From: Diphasiastrum complanatum
Taxonomy: Eukaryota > Streptophyta > Lycopodiopsida > Lycopodiales > Lycopodiaceae
DNA: 64,000 nt
Assembly (NCBI GenBank): GCA_029204225.1
Contig: CM055095.1
Coordinates: forward strand, 37,720,597 to 37,784,596
Direction of reading: 5' to 3'
Each line of letters begins with the position of its first letter. Position 1 is the first letter of the stretch. A model generated the notes under the pieces. The model made no database searches. It saw only the letters and a program-made list of their open reading frames with translations, and had not been told where the DNA came from. Positions 10,883-22,968 of the stretch are shown one piece after another. The translations under genes were made by a program, and so were the position numbers.

Positions 10883-11530
10883 TTGATTCGACTGTCCCTT
10901 GCTATTGTTCTTCGCTTGAAGTATTCAGCAGTCTTGAATTTCGTGGTTGTTTTATTTGCAGTATCTGCAGAACAGTTGTTTCTTTGTCTACGGATTCGAC
11001 TGTTCCTTGTCCTGAGCTGGTTTCTGGTCTGGCTTTTATTGCTTTGGGCCTTTCTTCTTCTTCTGCTTTGTCATGCTCTTGTTGGTATATAAAACTTGAG
11101 AATCAGCTGAGGAACTTGAGGCTTCGTTCCATCGTGTGTCTTCCTGCAACAACATAGTAATGACTCTTGAAAGAGTCAATTTTGGATGAGTCATGATGAT
11201 CATCACCTAGCTGTTGTAAGAACTTGGCAAGCTTGTAAGTTGTTGCATCACTGCGTCTTGATCGTCTATGACAGATCCGACAACGGCCATTTGTCTTAGT
11301 AGGTTCTTGAATTGATTAATGTGATTCTGCAGAGAATCACCATTCGTCATCTTGAGAGAGTAGAATTTCTTCCTGAGATGTAGCTTAGAAGCTATATCTC
11401 GCACTTCGTATAGTGTGCTCAAGATGTCCCAGTCTTCTTTTGACGTTTGAGCCTCGGATACATGGCCGATCTGGGTATCCGTGATGTTGAGGATGATTAG
11501 CGCGAAAGCTTTTTCATCTTTCTGCTTCTC

Positions 11531-12269
11531 AGATTAAGTATATCATGTATGCAAGTTAATAATGTGGCAAAGCACAATCCAATAGCGGACGAAACCGCAT
11601 GTCCTAGAAGCTTATTTTTTCTGTAATGAGGAATGAAACCTCTTCTCTTAGTCTCTTCTTCTCTCACTTGATCATCTGATCATCATCATCGTCTGAATGA
11701 TGTCCTAAATATGTATATATACATAATATTATAGGTGTGCAGATGTGAAAGTACAGAGTGGATGTGCTGTTTGTAGGAGATCGTGGGAGGCTGCAATCGT
11801 TGTCCAATCTGTTAGCGCAACTGCATGGAGTGAGCGTAAAAAGGGTGCGACGTCAGCCAGTGCTAAAGTGAACGTTGGTGATGATGCGAAAAGTGGGTCA
11901 CTCTTACGAATGGCCTTAGGTTAAGATTTATAGGGTGCCTTAGCTTTTAGGGCACCTTCAACATTCTATAGGATAGTGTCCCCTTTTCGCCTGTTACCAT
12001 AACTTGTGTAAAAACACATTGTTCGCGATTCTTTCACCTTTTATTCGTCGGTGCGAATTTGCGTGTAAATATGCAGGCTGCGTGACAACATTAGTAAACA
12101 TGTAGCAAGAATGGAGGCAGATTAAAAGTGGAATTTAGGAGAGTAGAAGGAGTAAATCCAAACACCAGGGAGTACTTCATATCGTTGTTTCATCCTTTTT
12201 CTCATGTTTTTGCTACAGCTAATCAAAATAGACACGTGTTCTTTGAGCCTTACAAGATATTCAAAAGTT
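11531..12269. other. Spacer between two copia remnants
   Basis: No recognisable gene. From about 12120 there may be highly decayed integrase sequence leading into the frame GVAERKNQTLIES near 12285. Confidence 0.4.
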
Positions 12270-14455
12270 TTGTTACATTGCCCTTGGAGTAGCAGAGAGG
12301 AAGAACCAAACACTTATTGAGAGTGCCAAAAGCATGATGGCCCATGCTTCTCTTCCCAAGAGATTTGGACAGAAGTTGTTGCCACAACTGTCTACTTGCA
12401 AAAATCAATCCATCACCAAGGCCCTGAATGGCAAGACACCCTATGAGTTGTGGACTGGATCGAAGCCATCACTCAAACATATTCGAGTGTTTGGATGCAT
12501 TGCCTATGCTCATATCCCTGAAGCTGGATGACAAAAACAGAAAATCGATTTCCATTGGCTACTCCTCATATCACAAGGCATACAAGCTCTACAACCTAAT
12601 CACTCAGAAGACATTCACGAGCAGAGATGTTATATTCATGCAAGACCAATTTTTCGATCACAAAGGAAAAGCTCCAGAAAAATCCGAACCAAAGATCGAA
12701 AATTCAAAATCCGACCTAAGGGTCGAACAACAAAAATCGATACTGACTCGAACAATGAGTCAGAACCTCAACAGATCAAACAACATGAAAGGGTCAAAAT
12801 TCAACCCAGAAGATCAAATCGACCTAGACCGCCTCCATCTCGATTCATGGATGATTCAGCTTGTTATTTTGTGCAGGAACCAAACATAGTTAATGAGGCA
12901 ATGTCAACCTTGATGCTGACCAGTGGAAAGCAGCCATGGATGCAGAATTTGATTATCTAATTGAGAATCAAACGTGGACTGTTACTGAGTTGCCAAAGGA
13001 TCGAAATCCGATCCCATGTAAGTGGATTTCTAAAGTGTAGTATGGTGCTGAAGGTAAAGTAAATCGGTACAAAGCCAGATTGGTTGCCAAGGGTTTTCAC
13101 AAATTCCAAATCTAGATTATTCCGAAACCTTTAGTCCTATGGTAAAGCATGATTCAATTCGTTTACTTCTTTCCTATGCAGCTGCAACAGACCTCGAAGT
13201 TCACCAAATAGACATTCAAACTGCATTCCTCAATGGCACGAAGAGGAGAAATACATGTCCCAACCAGAAGGATATGAGGTAAAGGGTAAGGAGCACCTAG
13301 TGTGTAAAATTCACAAAGGTCTGTATGGTCTAAAACAGTCTCCAAGAGTCTGATTTTAGAAAATAAATACATTTCTAATCGAAAATGGTTTCATTCCAAA
13401 CTCGATAGACTCAAATGTTTATTTTAAGTCTGTATCAGATTTCTTCATAATCATCACTCTTTATGTTGATGACACGTTACTGTTTAGTAACAATTTAATT
13501 TTTTTGAGAGATACCAAATGCTTGTTAGCATAGGAATACAATATGACATATATGGGTCCGGCTTACTACTGTCTTAGAATTCAGATTTTCCAAACTCGAC
13601 TAAGCAGACAGACTTTCATCAGCTAGCAAAGATACCTCACCAATGTGTTGAAGAAATATGGAATGGCCAAGTGCAAACCGAGCCACTTCCCACTTGGCCT
13701 TGGTTTGAAGCTTTCAAAGGAGCAATGTCCAAAATCTGAATTAGAGAAGGAGGAGATGAAGTAGTAACCATTTCCCTCCATAATCGGTTCATTGATGTAT
13801 ATTATGCTCTGCACTCAACCCGACCTTGCTTACTCAATCAGCTCTCTCAACCAATTTCTTTCAACTCTAGGTCCAGTCCATTGGAAGGCTCTCATGAAAG
13901 TCATGAAGTATGTCCAAGCTACAAAACATCTCAACATTTGTTATGGAGGGAGGCAGCCAATCTGCCAACATTCTAGAGGGATTCCCAGATGCAGATTGGG
14001 CTGGAGATATCGACACAAGAAAATCAACCTCTAGATTTGTGTTCTTGTTCAATCAAGGCCCAATTTCATGGAACAACCAAAAACAGACCTTAGTAGCGTT
14101 ATCCTCCACAAAATCAAATACGTAGCTGCCACAAATGCTACCAAGGAAGCAATTTGGCTGAGGAACTTGCTTGCAGATATCGAAATTATCCAATCACATC
14201 CAACGACCCTCTATTGTGACAATCAAAGTGCCATTGCACTATTTTTGAATCCGAGATTCCACTCTCGGAGTAAGCAAATCAAAATCCGATATTACTATCT
14301 TAGAGAGAATGTGCAAAGCAAGAAAATTTCTTGAGTTTATTGCAGGACAGAGTTACAGACAACAAATTACTTCACCAAGGCTCTAACAAAAGAGCATAAT
14401 CTCAGATTTAACAACCTACTAAATCTGAAGATCAAAATTTTTCAGGATTCACAAT
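12270..14455 (+). mobile_element. Ty1/copia pol remnant (integrase end, RT, RNase H)
   Basis: Integrase C-terminal part at 12285-12530 (AERKNQTLIESAKSMMAHAS, TPYELWTGSKPSLKHIRVFG), linker at 12530-12889, reverse transcriptase from about 12900 (NQTWTVTELPKD; LYVDDTLLFSN near 13460) and RNase H at about 13960-14330 (DADWAGDIDTRKSTS, LYCDNQSAIALFLNPRFHSR). Several frameshifts and stops interrupt it. A purine-rich tract, ggaggag (14459-14465 region), precedes the 3' LTR at 14465. The gag, protease and integrase catalytic core are missing or unrecognisable. Same family as the element whose 5' LTR is at 23970-24833. Confidence 0.85.
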
Positions 14456-14464
14456 AAGGAGGAG

Positions 14465-15369
14465 TGTTGGAATTCATGCTCAAGCCCAATTCCATTAAGT
14501 AATGAGCATCTTGAATCCTGTTCATACTTATTCTGAGAAAACTACACAAAAATATGAAGGTTCAAAATTTTAGCAAAGGATCGATTTTTTCTAACCCAAG
14601 CCATTTTTTTGACCCAATGTCAATCCCATCAAAATGTGATTTTCCAATCCTAGATCGAGGCAGAAAATATCCTGACGTCTTCAACCCTGGATCGAATCGG
14701 ATCAGATCGGCGAGTATGATAAATTCGGACATCTTCGACTCTGGATTGGATCGGGTCTAACAAATTTGACCCTTAGTTAATTTTTCGATACCTAGAAGTT
14801 AGAAATTTTCAATATGGTACCTCAAATCTGTAATTTTTCGAGTCATTGTATCTTTCGAGTCAGTGTATATTTTTCAAATCTTTTTAAATTTCAATACTGT
14901 TAACTAGAAGTCTGACCCACATACTGTTAAAATAATGATTACATTCTATGGTATTGTTAGTAGATTAACTTAGGATTCCAATGCACTGATCAACTAACTC
15001 CAATCATATGATGATGGAGTCAACGCCTTGACAAAAAAATTTCTAACAATGATTCAGACATTATTCTATAACGAGAATCAGTGATTAAGTAGGTTTTGTA
15101 GAATCAGTTAATTAGGAGTTTTGAATATCTAGCTATCAACGATTTCAGCTGAAGGTTGGGTGCCCTACTGTTCCGCGCCCAACTTCAAACTTCTTTACTC
15201 ACATTTTCGATTTTTATCTGAGTGCATTTTTGTGCTACATTTTTGGTTCCATTGCACATTTGCAGTATTCATTTCATCTTGAACTCATAGCTGGTAATTG
15301 ATGCATACCAATCTATCTCCATCTGCTCACCACTTCTGCCGCTCACCACGTTTCCATCAAAATCCTACA
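14465..15369 (+). repeat. 3' LTR of the copia element at 12270-14455
   Basis: Begins tgttggaattcatgctcaag directly after the purine tract and ends aaaatcctaca. The minus-strand LTR at 23970-24833 is the same sequence with small differences, for example the shared gaactcatagctggtaattg near the end. Length about 905 bases. Confidence 0.85.
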
Positions 15370-15992
15370 CTCATAAGTTCATTAAACCACACAAAATAAT
15401 TTTTGCTACTATTCTTTGATTTGCTCATTTTGCTTTGTAGGCAACTTACATAGAATTATGTCGAGAAAAGAAAAATGCTTATCTTTTGGAGCCATTTGCA
15501 AGAAGAAAATTCCTCCACGACAACAAAATGCAACTGGTATTAGAAAAAGAAAAAGAAGATGGCAAGGAGATATGGATATATTCAATCAGTTGGAAATGTA
15601 TTTTTTCAAAACAAATCACAAATATATAGTACAATGCTATGTTTGTCAATCTATCTCCCTTGATGTATAAATTTGCATGCCTTTCTAAACTTGATGTAGT
15701 TTGTAGATTTTGTTTGATGTCATATTGGTGCTCATCGATAGAATCATTGAAATACCTGAAGGATATATTCGTGTCTACCATTGAGGCCACCATGCTGTGT
15801 GTTTTTGTGAGATGTTGCTCTTGCTTGCCAATGAGATTTTTGCATCCCTTGTGATGACCATATACTCAAACTTCCATGATTTTCTGCTAAGGAGATGGAA
15901 TGGGGTCATAATATGTGCTGCAAAATATCAATCATTTCTATCAAAAGATAAACTTCAAAAAATAAAATAAAATGGTAACTTGATATCTGTTT
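15370..15992. other. Spacer
   Basis: Two overlapping short open frames (15416-15670 plus, 15479-15793 minus) have no recognisable domain. No gene is called. Confidence 0.35.
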
Positions 15993-18345
15993 TTAAATGA
16001 GTACCATGTAATGTGCGACATGATCCGCTCCTCGTGCCACTTTAATTGCATCTACAAACTCAACACAAATTTTTTGGAGCAGTTGCAAGTCATTGTTTGA
16101 AAATATTTCCTTTCGTAACATTTTAACCACATCATCTAATTTTTTCCATACTTCAATTTTCAATACCCTTGTTGATCCTTTCTGCTCAAAATCTTGAGTA
16201 GCAGCTATGATATCTTTCCAAACTAAGTAACACATCTTAGATGGCTTTCCTGAATGGTTTGATAAAAAATTTCATGCCTTTGCTCCGCCAATGCTTGGCT
16301 TGCAAAGTACATTTTCTATTTTTCCCGAAAGCTTAAGGTCCTTTTGTATTTTAACATGTCCTTCTTTAGACAGAACATCTTCTAATCTAGAAATAGCCTC
16401 CTTGGAAGATGATTATAGCTTAGTGTTCCAGGCATTTAACATGTGACAATACACAAGCTTTTCGATTATTCTAACCTCAACATGGAGAGTGCAAATATGT
16501 ACGTTTTGTAGAGGAATTGGCAGAATAGGTTTCCAATTTGGATCCTCTTTGTCTCTTGTTATTCTTGTATTCTTGGTCATGTCATTTGATGATTTCATAC
16601 AATATAAACATGGATTTTTGGCAGTTGCTCCATGGGAAACATTGAACATAAATTTTAAAGTTTTCAAATCACCAGCCAAATGCCACTCTACCTTGAAGTC
16701 TCCTATTTCAGGTACATTGAAAAGTTCCCCATCCATATGCTCTTTGATAGTTATAGAATATGTTCTTTTGCTAAACACCCATGACAAAATGTCATGATCT
16801 TCTTTTAAAACCTAAAAAGTGGATACACAAAAAACTAGTCGATTGATAACAATATCAAATCCAAGTAACATACTTTATTTTTTAGTTTTTAAAATATCAT
16901 ACCCCAACAATATCAAACTCAAGTAACATACTTTAGTTTTTAAAATATCATACCCCAAATGCTGCCAACCACCAGATGTCATTCTCGGAGTGACACTGAA
17001 GTTGAAATCTCTTTGATCGTTTGTCTTTTGAAGAGCTCCATTCATGAGTGTTATACTCACTCTCTCTATTTTTTGTCCTTTAATAAGTTTCGATTCATCC
17101 AACTTCAATACCAGGACTATCTTATTGTCTACCTTTTCTGTGGAAATATCATAGAAATGTATAATAAACCTTAATAACATATTCATAACTACAAACAAGT
17201 TATTTGACTGATTGTAAGACATGGATTTTTTGTCCTTTGATTGATATATTTCCTCGATATGAAATGGAACACCGATAATCTTTTGAATTCCTCTATTAAA
17301 TGTATCACACTCTTGTTTTATTTGAAATGGTCATTGAATAAAAAATTTCTTAATGCTAACCAACATCAAAGCCTCTTTGATAATCTTAAATATGGTGTCA
17401 TAAGCATCTCTGCTTATTCCAACAAAATCATATGCTCCTAGAATTATAGTATTGTCAAGTAATTTTTGTACTTCAATCATTAATGCATCAACAATTTTTA
17501 TCTTAACACGATTGTTTTGATTATTGATCATCAATGACTCAATTGAATTTGTTGTCAACACAGAGCCCAAAAGACTTGCCTATAGTAGCATTGTCTTTCA
17601 CATTTTGATTCTCAACCAATGCAGATTTGTAAAAAAAAAAAAATGATTAATGCTACAATTTACAATCGTGCAAAAACAATATAAGATCTAAACTCGTGAA
17701 GTAAAAAAACGACTGCAAAGGCCAAAAGTCAAAAACTTACTTTAATGCATAAATTCTCCTTTTTGATAGCCTCTTGTTGATGACAAATTATGAATATTTA
17801 TGCTGATCACTCATTTTCGTTTTTTTGTTTTTATCATTTTACCTATCAAGTCAACATCTTTCAATATTTGTGAGTATGCAAAACGACCATTATTCAATTT
17901 AATTTTCATTTGGTCAATGTCTTTTCTTGTACTCACTATGATTTTTTGTAACAATTCACTATTATTCCGAAGATTTTCATTTTCTTTTTGGATAACCTCA
18001 TTCTCTAGCAATTTTATTTGCAAAATATTGTCTTTTTGAGCACAATCTAAAGATATATGTCTAATTACATCCTCTTAACAATGGATTCTTTCCATTGAAA
18101 ATGCATTACCATATTCTTCTATTCTTTTACAATAAACTAGCAAACCATTCTTTCCATGACAGACAAAATATATCAATTGAGCAACTGAAGAAAATTTGGA
18201 ATGTTGCATGGAATATGCAGGATCTTTAGGATATAATGTCCCATCTGTCCAGAGGTCCAGATTTGTTTTCCCGTCAACCCTATAGCAGAAACAATAATCA
18301 ACTGATAAGCAAGATGCTTTGACACCTCTTTTAATCAAAGGAGCA
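15993..18345 (-). pseudogene. Transposase-like gene, copy B
   Basis: Homologue of copy A (1-1801) and more complete at its 3' end. On the minus strand: NLDLWTDGTLYPKDP (about 18250), coiled coil (17811-18023), middle domain (SRDAYDTIFKII; VLVLKLDESKL near 17105), an intron at about 16812-16953, then VLKEDHDILSWVF, AGDLKTLKFM, CLYCMKSSND, NVHICTLHVEVRIIEKLVY and a C-terminal part ending near 15993 (KMCYLVWKDIIAATQDFEQK). The ordered acidic residues, CxxC and LHxExRIxEKL resemble DDE-type transposases with an inserted zinc-binding pair; function is inferred. A frameshift before the intron (FSVTP against the VQSEND of copy A) and stops after NTKL and GGAKA show decay. Its 5' end is fused to copia integrase at about 18345. 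The intron has phase-0 GT-AG borders and contains an internal duplication. Confidence 0.6.
16848..16955 (-). repeat. Tandem duplication inside the intron of transposase-like copy B
   Basis: The stretch containing gtaacatacttta and ttttaaaatatcatacccca occurs twice in a row (about 16850-16906 and 16908-16955). The copy A intron has a single short version. Confidence 0.7.
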
Positions 18346-19030
18346 TAAAAACAAGCCTGAGGAGAGTAGCTAGTGGTGAATTGTTGATGTATTCCACAGG
18401 TCTTGCAAAGTTCCTTGAACTTGGTGGAGATGTATAAAACGTATAGCTTTGATTGTTCTCTAGGTCTGATTTTTTGTAGATGCCTTGAACTGCTTGAAGA
18501 ATAAGAAAGTATCAAATTTATTCCTTCAAAAAGTAAGTAGCAGTTCTCCTAGAAAAGCCATCAATAAAAGTCAGAAAATAAAAAGCTCCCCCTGTGGAAG
18601 AAGTCTGCATTGGGCCACAAAGGTCACTATGTACACTTGCTCGTAATGCAGCTTTCACATGGAAAATCAGATTTGCTAATAGAGAAAATATCTTGCACTA
18701 AATTCTGATTTGACATTTCTTGAATACTCTTGAAATTTAAATGGCCTAGTCTAAAATGCCACAGCAAATGATTTGATTCAGAAGTAGAAATAAGAGCTTG
18801 ACTACTAGTAGAATAATAGTGACTTAATTTGTAAAGGTAGCCACATCTTCTACCATAAGCTAGGACTTTCCTAGACTTGTCAAAAATAGTGCAGCCCTCC
18901 GTATCAAATTTTACCCTACGACCAGAATTAGTGATTTCGCTTATAGAAAGCAGATTCTTGGTAAGGTTCAGAATATAAGGGACATTGGGTAACAACTCAA
19001 TAACACCTCTCTGAAATTCGACCCTGACTG
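18346..19030 (-). mobile_element. Interior of minus-strand copia element 1: protease end to integrase start
   Basis: Contains the protease C-terminal region (VPYILNLTKNLLSISEITNS, then GRRCGYLYKLSHYYS), the GAG-pre-integrase motif (LLWHFRLGHLNFKSIQEMS ... CESCITSKC) and the start of the integrase core (FYFLTFIDGFSRRTATYFL, LCKTCGIHQQFTTSYSPQ). Integrase stops at about 18345, where transposase-like copy B begins in the same strand. Its gag and 5' LTR are at 22969-24833, on the other side of the inserted element 2. The second half of pol is missing. Confidence 0.8.
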
Positions 19031-20106
19031 TGTTGGATTATTCTCTTTCTTACTAATTGACTAATAGGTTTTAATCCTCATCCATTGTTTATCCAATTCT
19101 ACAGATTTTCCCGTGTCTTTATACAGTTTGCAGAATTACAAGTGTTTTTACACAGTCTGTAGAAATACACGGAGTTTGACAACAGTGTCGTATTTTCTCT
19201 CTCTACAATCTAGACAGTGTCGCCTATCAAGAATTACGAGTAAAATTACAGTGTCATATTTTTCGCATTTTTGTGACATTGTCATCTGTCAGGAATTACG
19301 TGTGAAAATGTAGTGTTGTCTTTTTTCCCTTTTTCGCCTGTGAAGAATTGTGAGTAAAACTGCAGAGTCACATTTTTTGCATTTTTCAAAGTGCCTCAAA
19401 TGTTAAGAAAATGACTGAAACAAAGTGTGGAGCTAATCCAATATTAAAAAAATGAGATTTTATGACACTATCGTTTTTTTTGCAAAAAACCGACAATGTC
19501 GTCCATTTGCGACACTGTCGCCTGTGGCAGTTTTAGTTCATTTATGCAAAGTGACAATTTTAGTTCATTTATGAGAAGGAACTGGATGAATGCCACCGAA
19601 CTCCAGCCAACTGGCACTCGCATTTGAAGACCTAAAATACTTAGTATAAATCAGTTGTTCATACATCTCATTATCAATGTTCAAGATCTGACAATATTGT
19701 GAATATGGAGTTGAGTGTTAATACACGACGCTTCCTACGCTCTTATCAAGCAGATCATTCACAATAAAAAAGTATTGTAGTTAGCTCTCTATCAAGCTTT
19801 CAAGCTTGAACTCTCTTGAGCATTCTAGCTCAATTTTTATTTATTTAGAGTTGCTATTGTGCTATTGCTTATCAATAGAGCTGCTTATTATCAGACTTAT
19901 TCTCAGTTACTCAGAGACAACTTAGAGTGCACGGTTTCCAACCGCTATTGTTTTGCGCTCATTAGCATCTGATTTTGTTTTCTAAATCAATACTATTTCT
20001 TATTGCATTCAGTATATGTCAGAATGCATGCATCTCTGTATTGCTTTTGTAACTGATAGAAATTGTTTGAGAACTCAATACTTTATGTTTGGCTACGTAA
20101 TCACTT
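19031..20106 (+). repeat. 5' LTR of copia element 2 (approximate end)
   Basis: Starts tgttggattattctctttct next to element 1 sequence. The second half (19530-20106) is repeated at 22320-22958 with small differences, which defines the pair of LTRs. Between 19150 and 19400 it contains three or four imperfect repeats of about 65 bases built on cagtgtcgt, gaattacgtgtg and cattttt. No tRNA primer site was found after it, so the true 3' edge is uncertain and may extend to about 20210. Confidence 0.6.
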
Positions 20107-20239
20107 AGTATCTAGCGATTTCAAAATTAGTTACTAAATATTGAACGTGATTTCCATCAATACTGTTTTGTTCAATTTTTGATAGACGTAGTCATGCATT
20201 GGAAGTAGGAAGTTTCCGCTGTTACATTATCTATCCCAA

Positions 20240-22315
20240 AGGATGGTAAAGCTTACATGCTTATTATCCTCAATGGTCTTGCTGAGAGAAAGAACATAAC
20301 CTTAGTTGAATCGGCAAAGTGCATGTTATCACATGCGACACTTCTGAAGCCCTTCTGGGCTGGAATCGTTTTAACAACAACTTATATTCAGAACAGATGT
20401 CCTACTAAAGGTCTCTTAGACAAAATACCATTCAAAGTTTGGACTAGTAGTGCAGATACCTTGTGATCTCAAGAAGAAGCTCGACTTTTAGAGTATTAAA
20501 TGTATTTTCATCAGCTACACTACTTCAGATCAAGCCTACAAGTTGTTCGATCCCATCAGTCGAAGATATTCACTAGCTGGGATGTCATCTTCATCAAAGA
20601 TCAGTTTCAAGACCTCTTCAGTCGACTATTCCCATTGAAGGTCCAAGCTCATCTACTCTCGACGAACAACATACCAACGACGAATCAGAAGATGATGATG
20701 TTACAGTTCAGCAACTACAGTATGATGAAAATGATCAACTTCCTCTATTACCCAAAAGATCTTCAAGACCAAGCAGACCACCTAACTAGTATATCAACGA
20801 GTCTGTAGCCTACCTTGTTCATAAGCCGACGTCTGTAGAAGAGGCACTCAGTCAGCCTGATTCAGTTCTCTGGAAAGAAGCTATGGATAAAGAGTATTCA
20901 TCTCTTACCAAAAACCAGACATGGACAATTGTTGAATTACTTGCTAGCAGAAACATAGTTGATTGCAAATGGATTTTCAAAGTCAAGTACAATGCAGATG
21001 GAAGCATCAACAGGAGAAATGCACGACTTGTTGTGAGAGGATTTTCTCAAGTATACAATGTCAATTACACTGAGACCTTCAGTCCAGTAGTCAAGCATTC
21101 TTCTATTCGACTTTTTCTATCATTTGCCGCTGCAGCAGATTTGGGAATACATCAAATGGATGTACAGACTGCATATCTCAATGGAGTTATTGAAGAGGAC
21201 ATTTGCGTGGTGCAACCCGAAGGTTATATTATCGAGGGTAAACACAATCACGTGTGTAAACTCCATAAAGCACTTTATGGCGTGAAGCAATATGCTCGAG
21301 CATGGTTTCAAAGAATCAATACTTTCCTTATTGATCACAGCTACATGCGAAGCTCTTCAGATTCCAATGTTTACTTCAAAGAAGTGCAACAGTCTTTTAT
21401 CATTATCACTCTATATGTGGATGATACATTGCTTTTCAACAACAATACCAACCTGATAAAAGAGGCCAAGACAATGCTATCTTCCGAATTCGACATGACC
21501 GATCTGGGCAAAGCTCATTTCTGCCTTGGTATACAAATCCTCAAAAACAGAAAACAGAAGTTGGTCTACATTACACAATAGAGGTACATCTACAACATGT
21601 TAGTCAGATATAATTTGATTAATTGCAAGTTAGCTCTCTCACCAATGGAACCAGGTCTCAAATTGTCAAAGGACCAGTGTCCCCAAACAATTCATGAGAG
21701 ATGCGTGAGTATCCTTACCATTCTATTATAGGATCCTTATGTACGCCATGATCTGTACCATGCCAGAAATAGCCTTTGCAGTCAGCTTTCTCAGTCAGTT
21801 TATGACTAACCCTGGTTTAAGACATTGGAAGGCTCTTATCAGAGTCATGAGATATCTTTAAACTACTATGGACTTTTGCATTTGTTATGGAACAGTCGGC
21901 AACGACAAACTCAATTTACTCAGTGGTTACACAGATGCAAGTTGGGCATGAGATGTAAACACTCGTAAATCTACTTCCGGATGTACATTCTTCCTCAACA
22001 ATGGTCCAATTTCCTAGAACAGTCACAAGCAATCTTCGATAGCTCTATCTTCCACAGAATCAGAGTATATTGTAGCCTCTCAAGTTACAAAGGAATCAAT
22101 TTGGTTAAGGAACTTACTTTCAGATATCGGTCTTGATCAATCTGCTCCAACATTATTATTTTGTAATAATCAAAGTGCCATTGCCTTATCAGCCAACCCT
22201 AGATTTCATTCTAGGAGTAAGCACATTGAACTGAAGTATCATTTTATCAGAAGCAAAGTTCTCAACGAAGAGGTCAGATTGCAGTACTGTAGAATGCAAG
22301 ATATGACAACAGATA
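20240..22315 (+). mobile_element. Interior of copia element 2: integrase end, RT, RNase H
   Basis: Integrase tail at 20257-20466 (LAERKNITLVESAKCMLSHA), linker at 20500-20880, reverse transcriptase 20883-21581 in one frame (MDKEYSSLTKNQTWTIVE, KWIFKVKYNADGSINRRNA, LYVDDTLLFNNN), RNase H 21600-22310 (CNNQSAIALSANPRFHSRSK). Gag, protease and the integrase core are absent. Near 21581 a TAG replaces the second Gln of the family motif YITQQRY, and near 22015 TAG replaces the Trp of the family motif GPISW. The element sits inside element 1 in the opposite orientation, and about 50 codons of element 1 are missing at the junction. Confidence 0.85.
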
Positions 22316-22319
22316 TTTT

Positions 22320-22958
22320 TACCTTTTTAGTTCATTTATGCAAAGTGACAGTTTTAGTTCATTTATGCAGATAGACTGTTTACGGTCAATTTTCACCGCT
22401 TATCAGCAATCAATTTCTGAGAAGGAACTGGATGAATGCCAGCGGACTCCAACCAACTGACAATCGCATTTGAAGACCTATAACATTTAGTAAAAATCAG
22501 TTGTTCATACATCTCATTATCAATGTTCAAGATCTGACAATATTGTGAATTGTGAAGGAGTTGAGTGTTATTACACCATGCTTCCTACGCTCTTATCAAG
22601 CAGATAGTTTACAATCAGAAAGTATTGTAGTTAGCTCTCTATCAAGCTTTCAAGCTTGAACTCTCTTGAGCATTCTAGCTCAGTTTTTAGAGATTTATTT
22701 AGAGTTGCTATTGCGCTACTGCTTATCAGCAAAGCTGCTTATTATTAGACTTATTCTCAGTTACTCAAAGACAACCTAAAGTGCGTGGTTTCTATCCGCT
22801 ATTGTTTTGCGCTCATTAGCATCTGATTTTGTTTTCTGAATCGATACTATTTCTTATCGCATTCAGTATATGTCAGAATGCATGCATTTCTGTATTGCTT
22901 TTGTAGTTGAGAAATTGTTTGAGAATTCAATACTTTATGTTTGGCTACGTAATCACTT
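22320..22958 (+). repeat. 3' LTR of copia element 2 (5' part missing)
   Basis: Matches 19530-20106 of the 5' LTR, including ctggatgaatgccag-ggact, tcaagctttcaagcttgaac and tatgtttggctacgtaatca. The first ~500 bases of the LTR are missing because the end of RNase H runs straight into mid-LTR sequence at about 22320. It contains about 50 bases (near 22365-22425) that the 5' copy lacks. Confidence 0.7.
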
Positions 22959-22968
22959 TTGATATCCT

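Larger units (their letters stand above)
8770..11530 (-). mobile_element. Ty1/copia element lacking integrase, LTRs not found
   Basis: Read on the minus strand, gag begins near 11530 (KDEKAFALIILNITDTQIG, then LYEVRDIASKLHLRKKFYSL; the UBN2-type gag domain). A CCHC knuckle (CRYCK-stop-NNHEIQDC) lies near 10960, protease at 10882-10750, reverse transcriptase at 9919-9130 (YVDD box near 9388) and RNase H at 8947-8780 (GYSDASWGGDADNHKSTSGF). RNase H then stops abruptly and the frame continues into unrelated sequence. No flanking LTRs were recognised, so both ends are truncated. It is related to the elements at 12270-15369 and 18346-24833. Several stops and frameshifts make it inactive. Confidence 0.85.

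Noticed and set aside
10808-11157. Plus-strand frames of 94 and 100 codons, leucine/valine-rich, membrane-like
   Set aside because: They are antisense to the gag/zinc knuckle region of the copia element.
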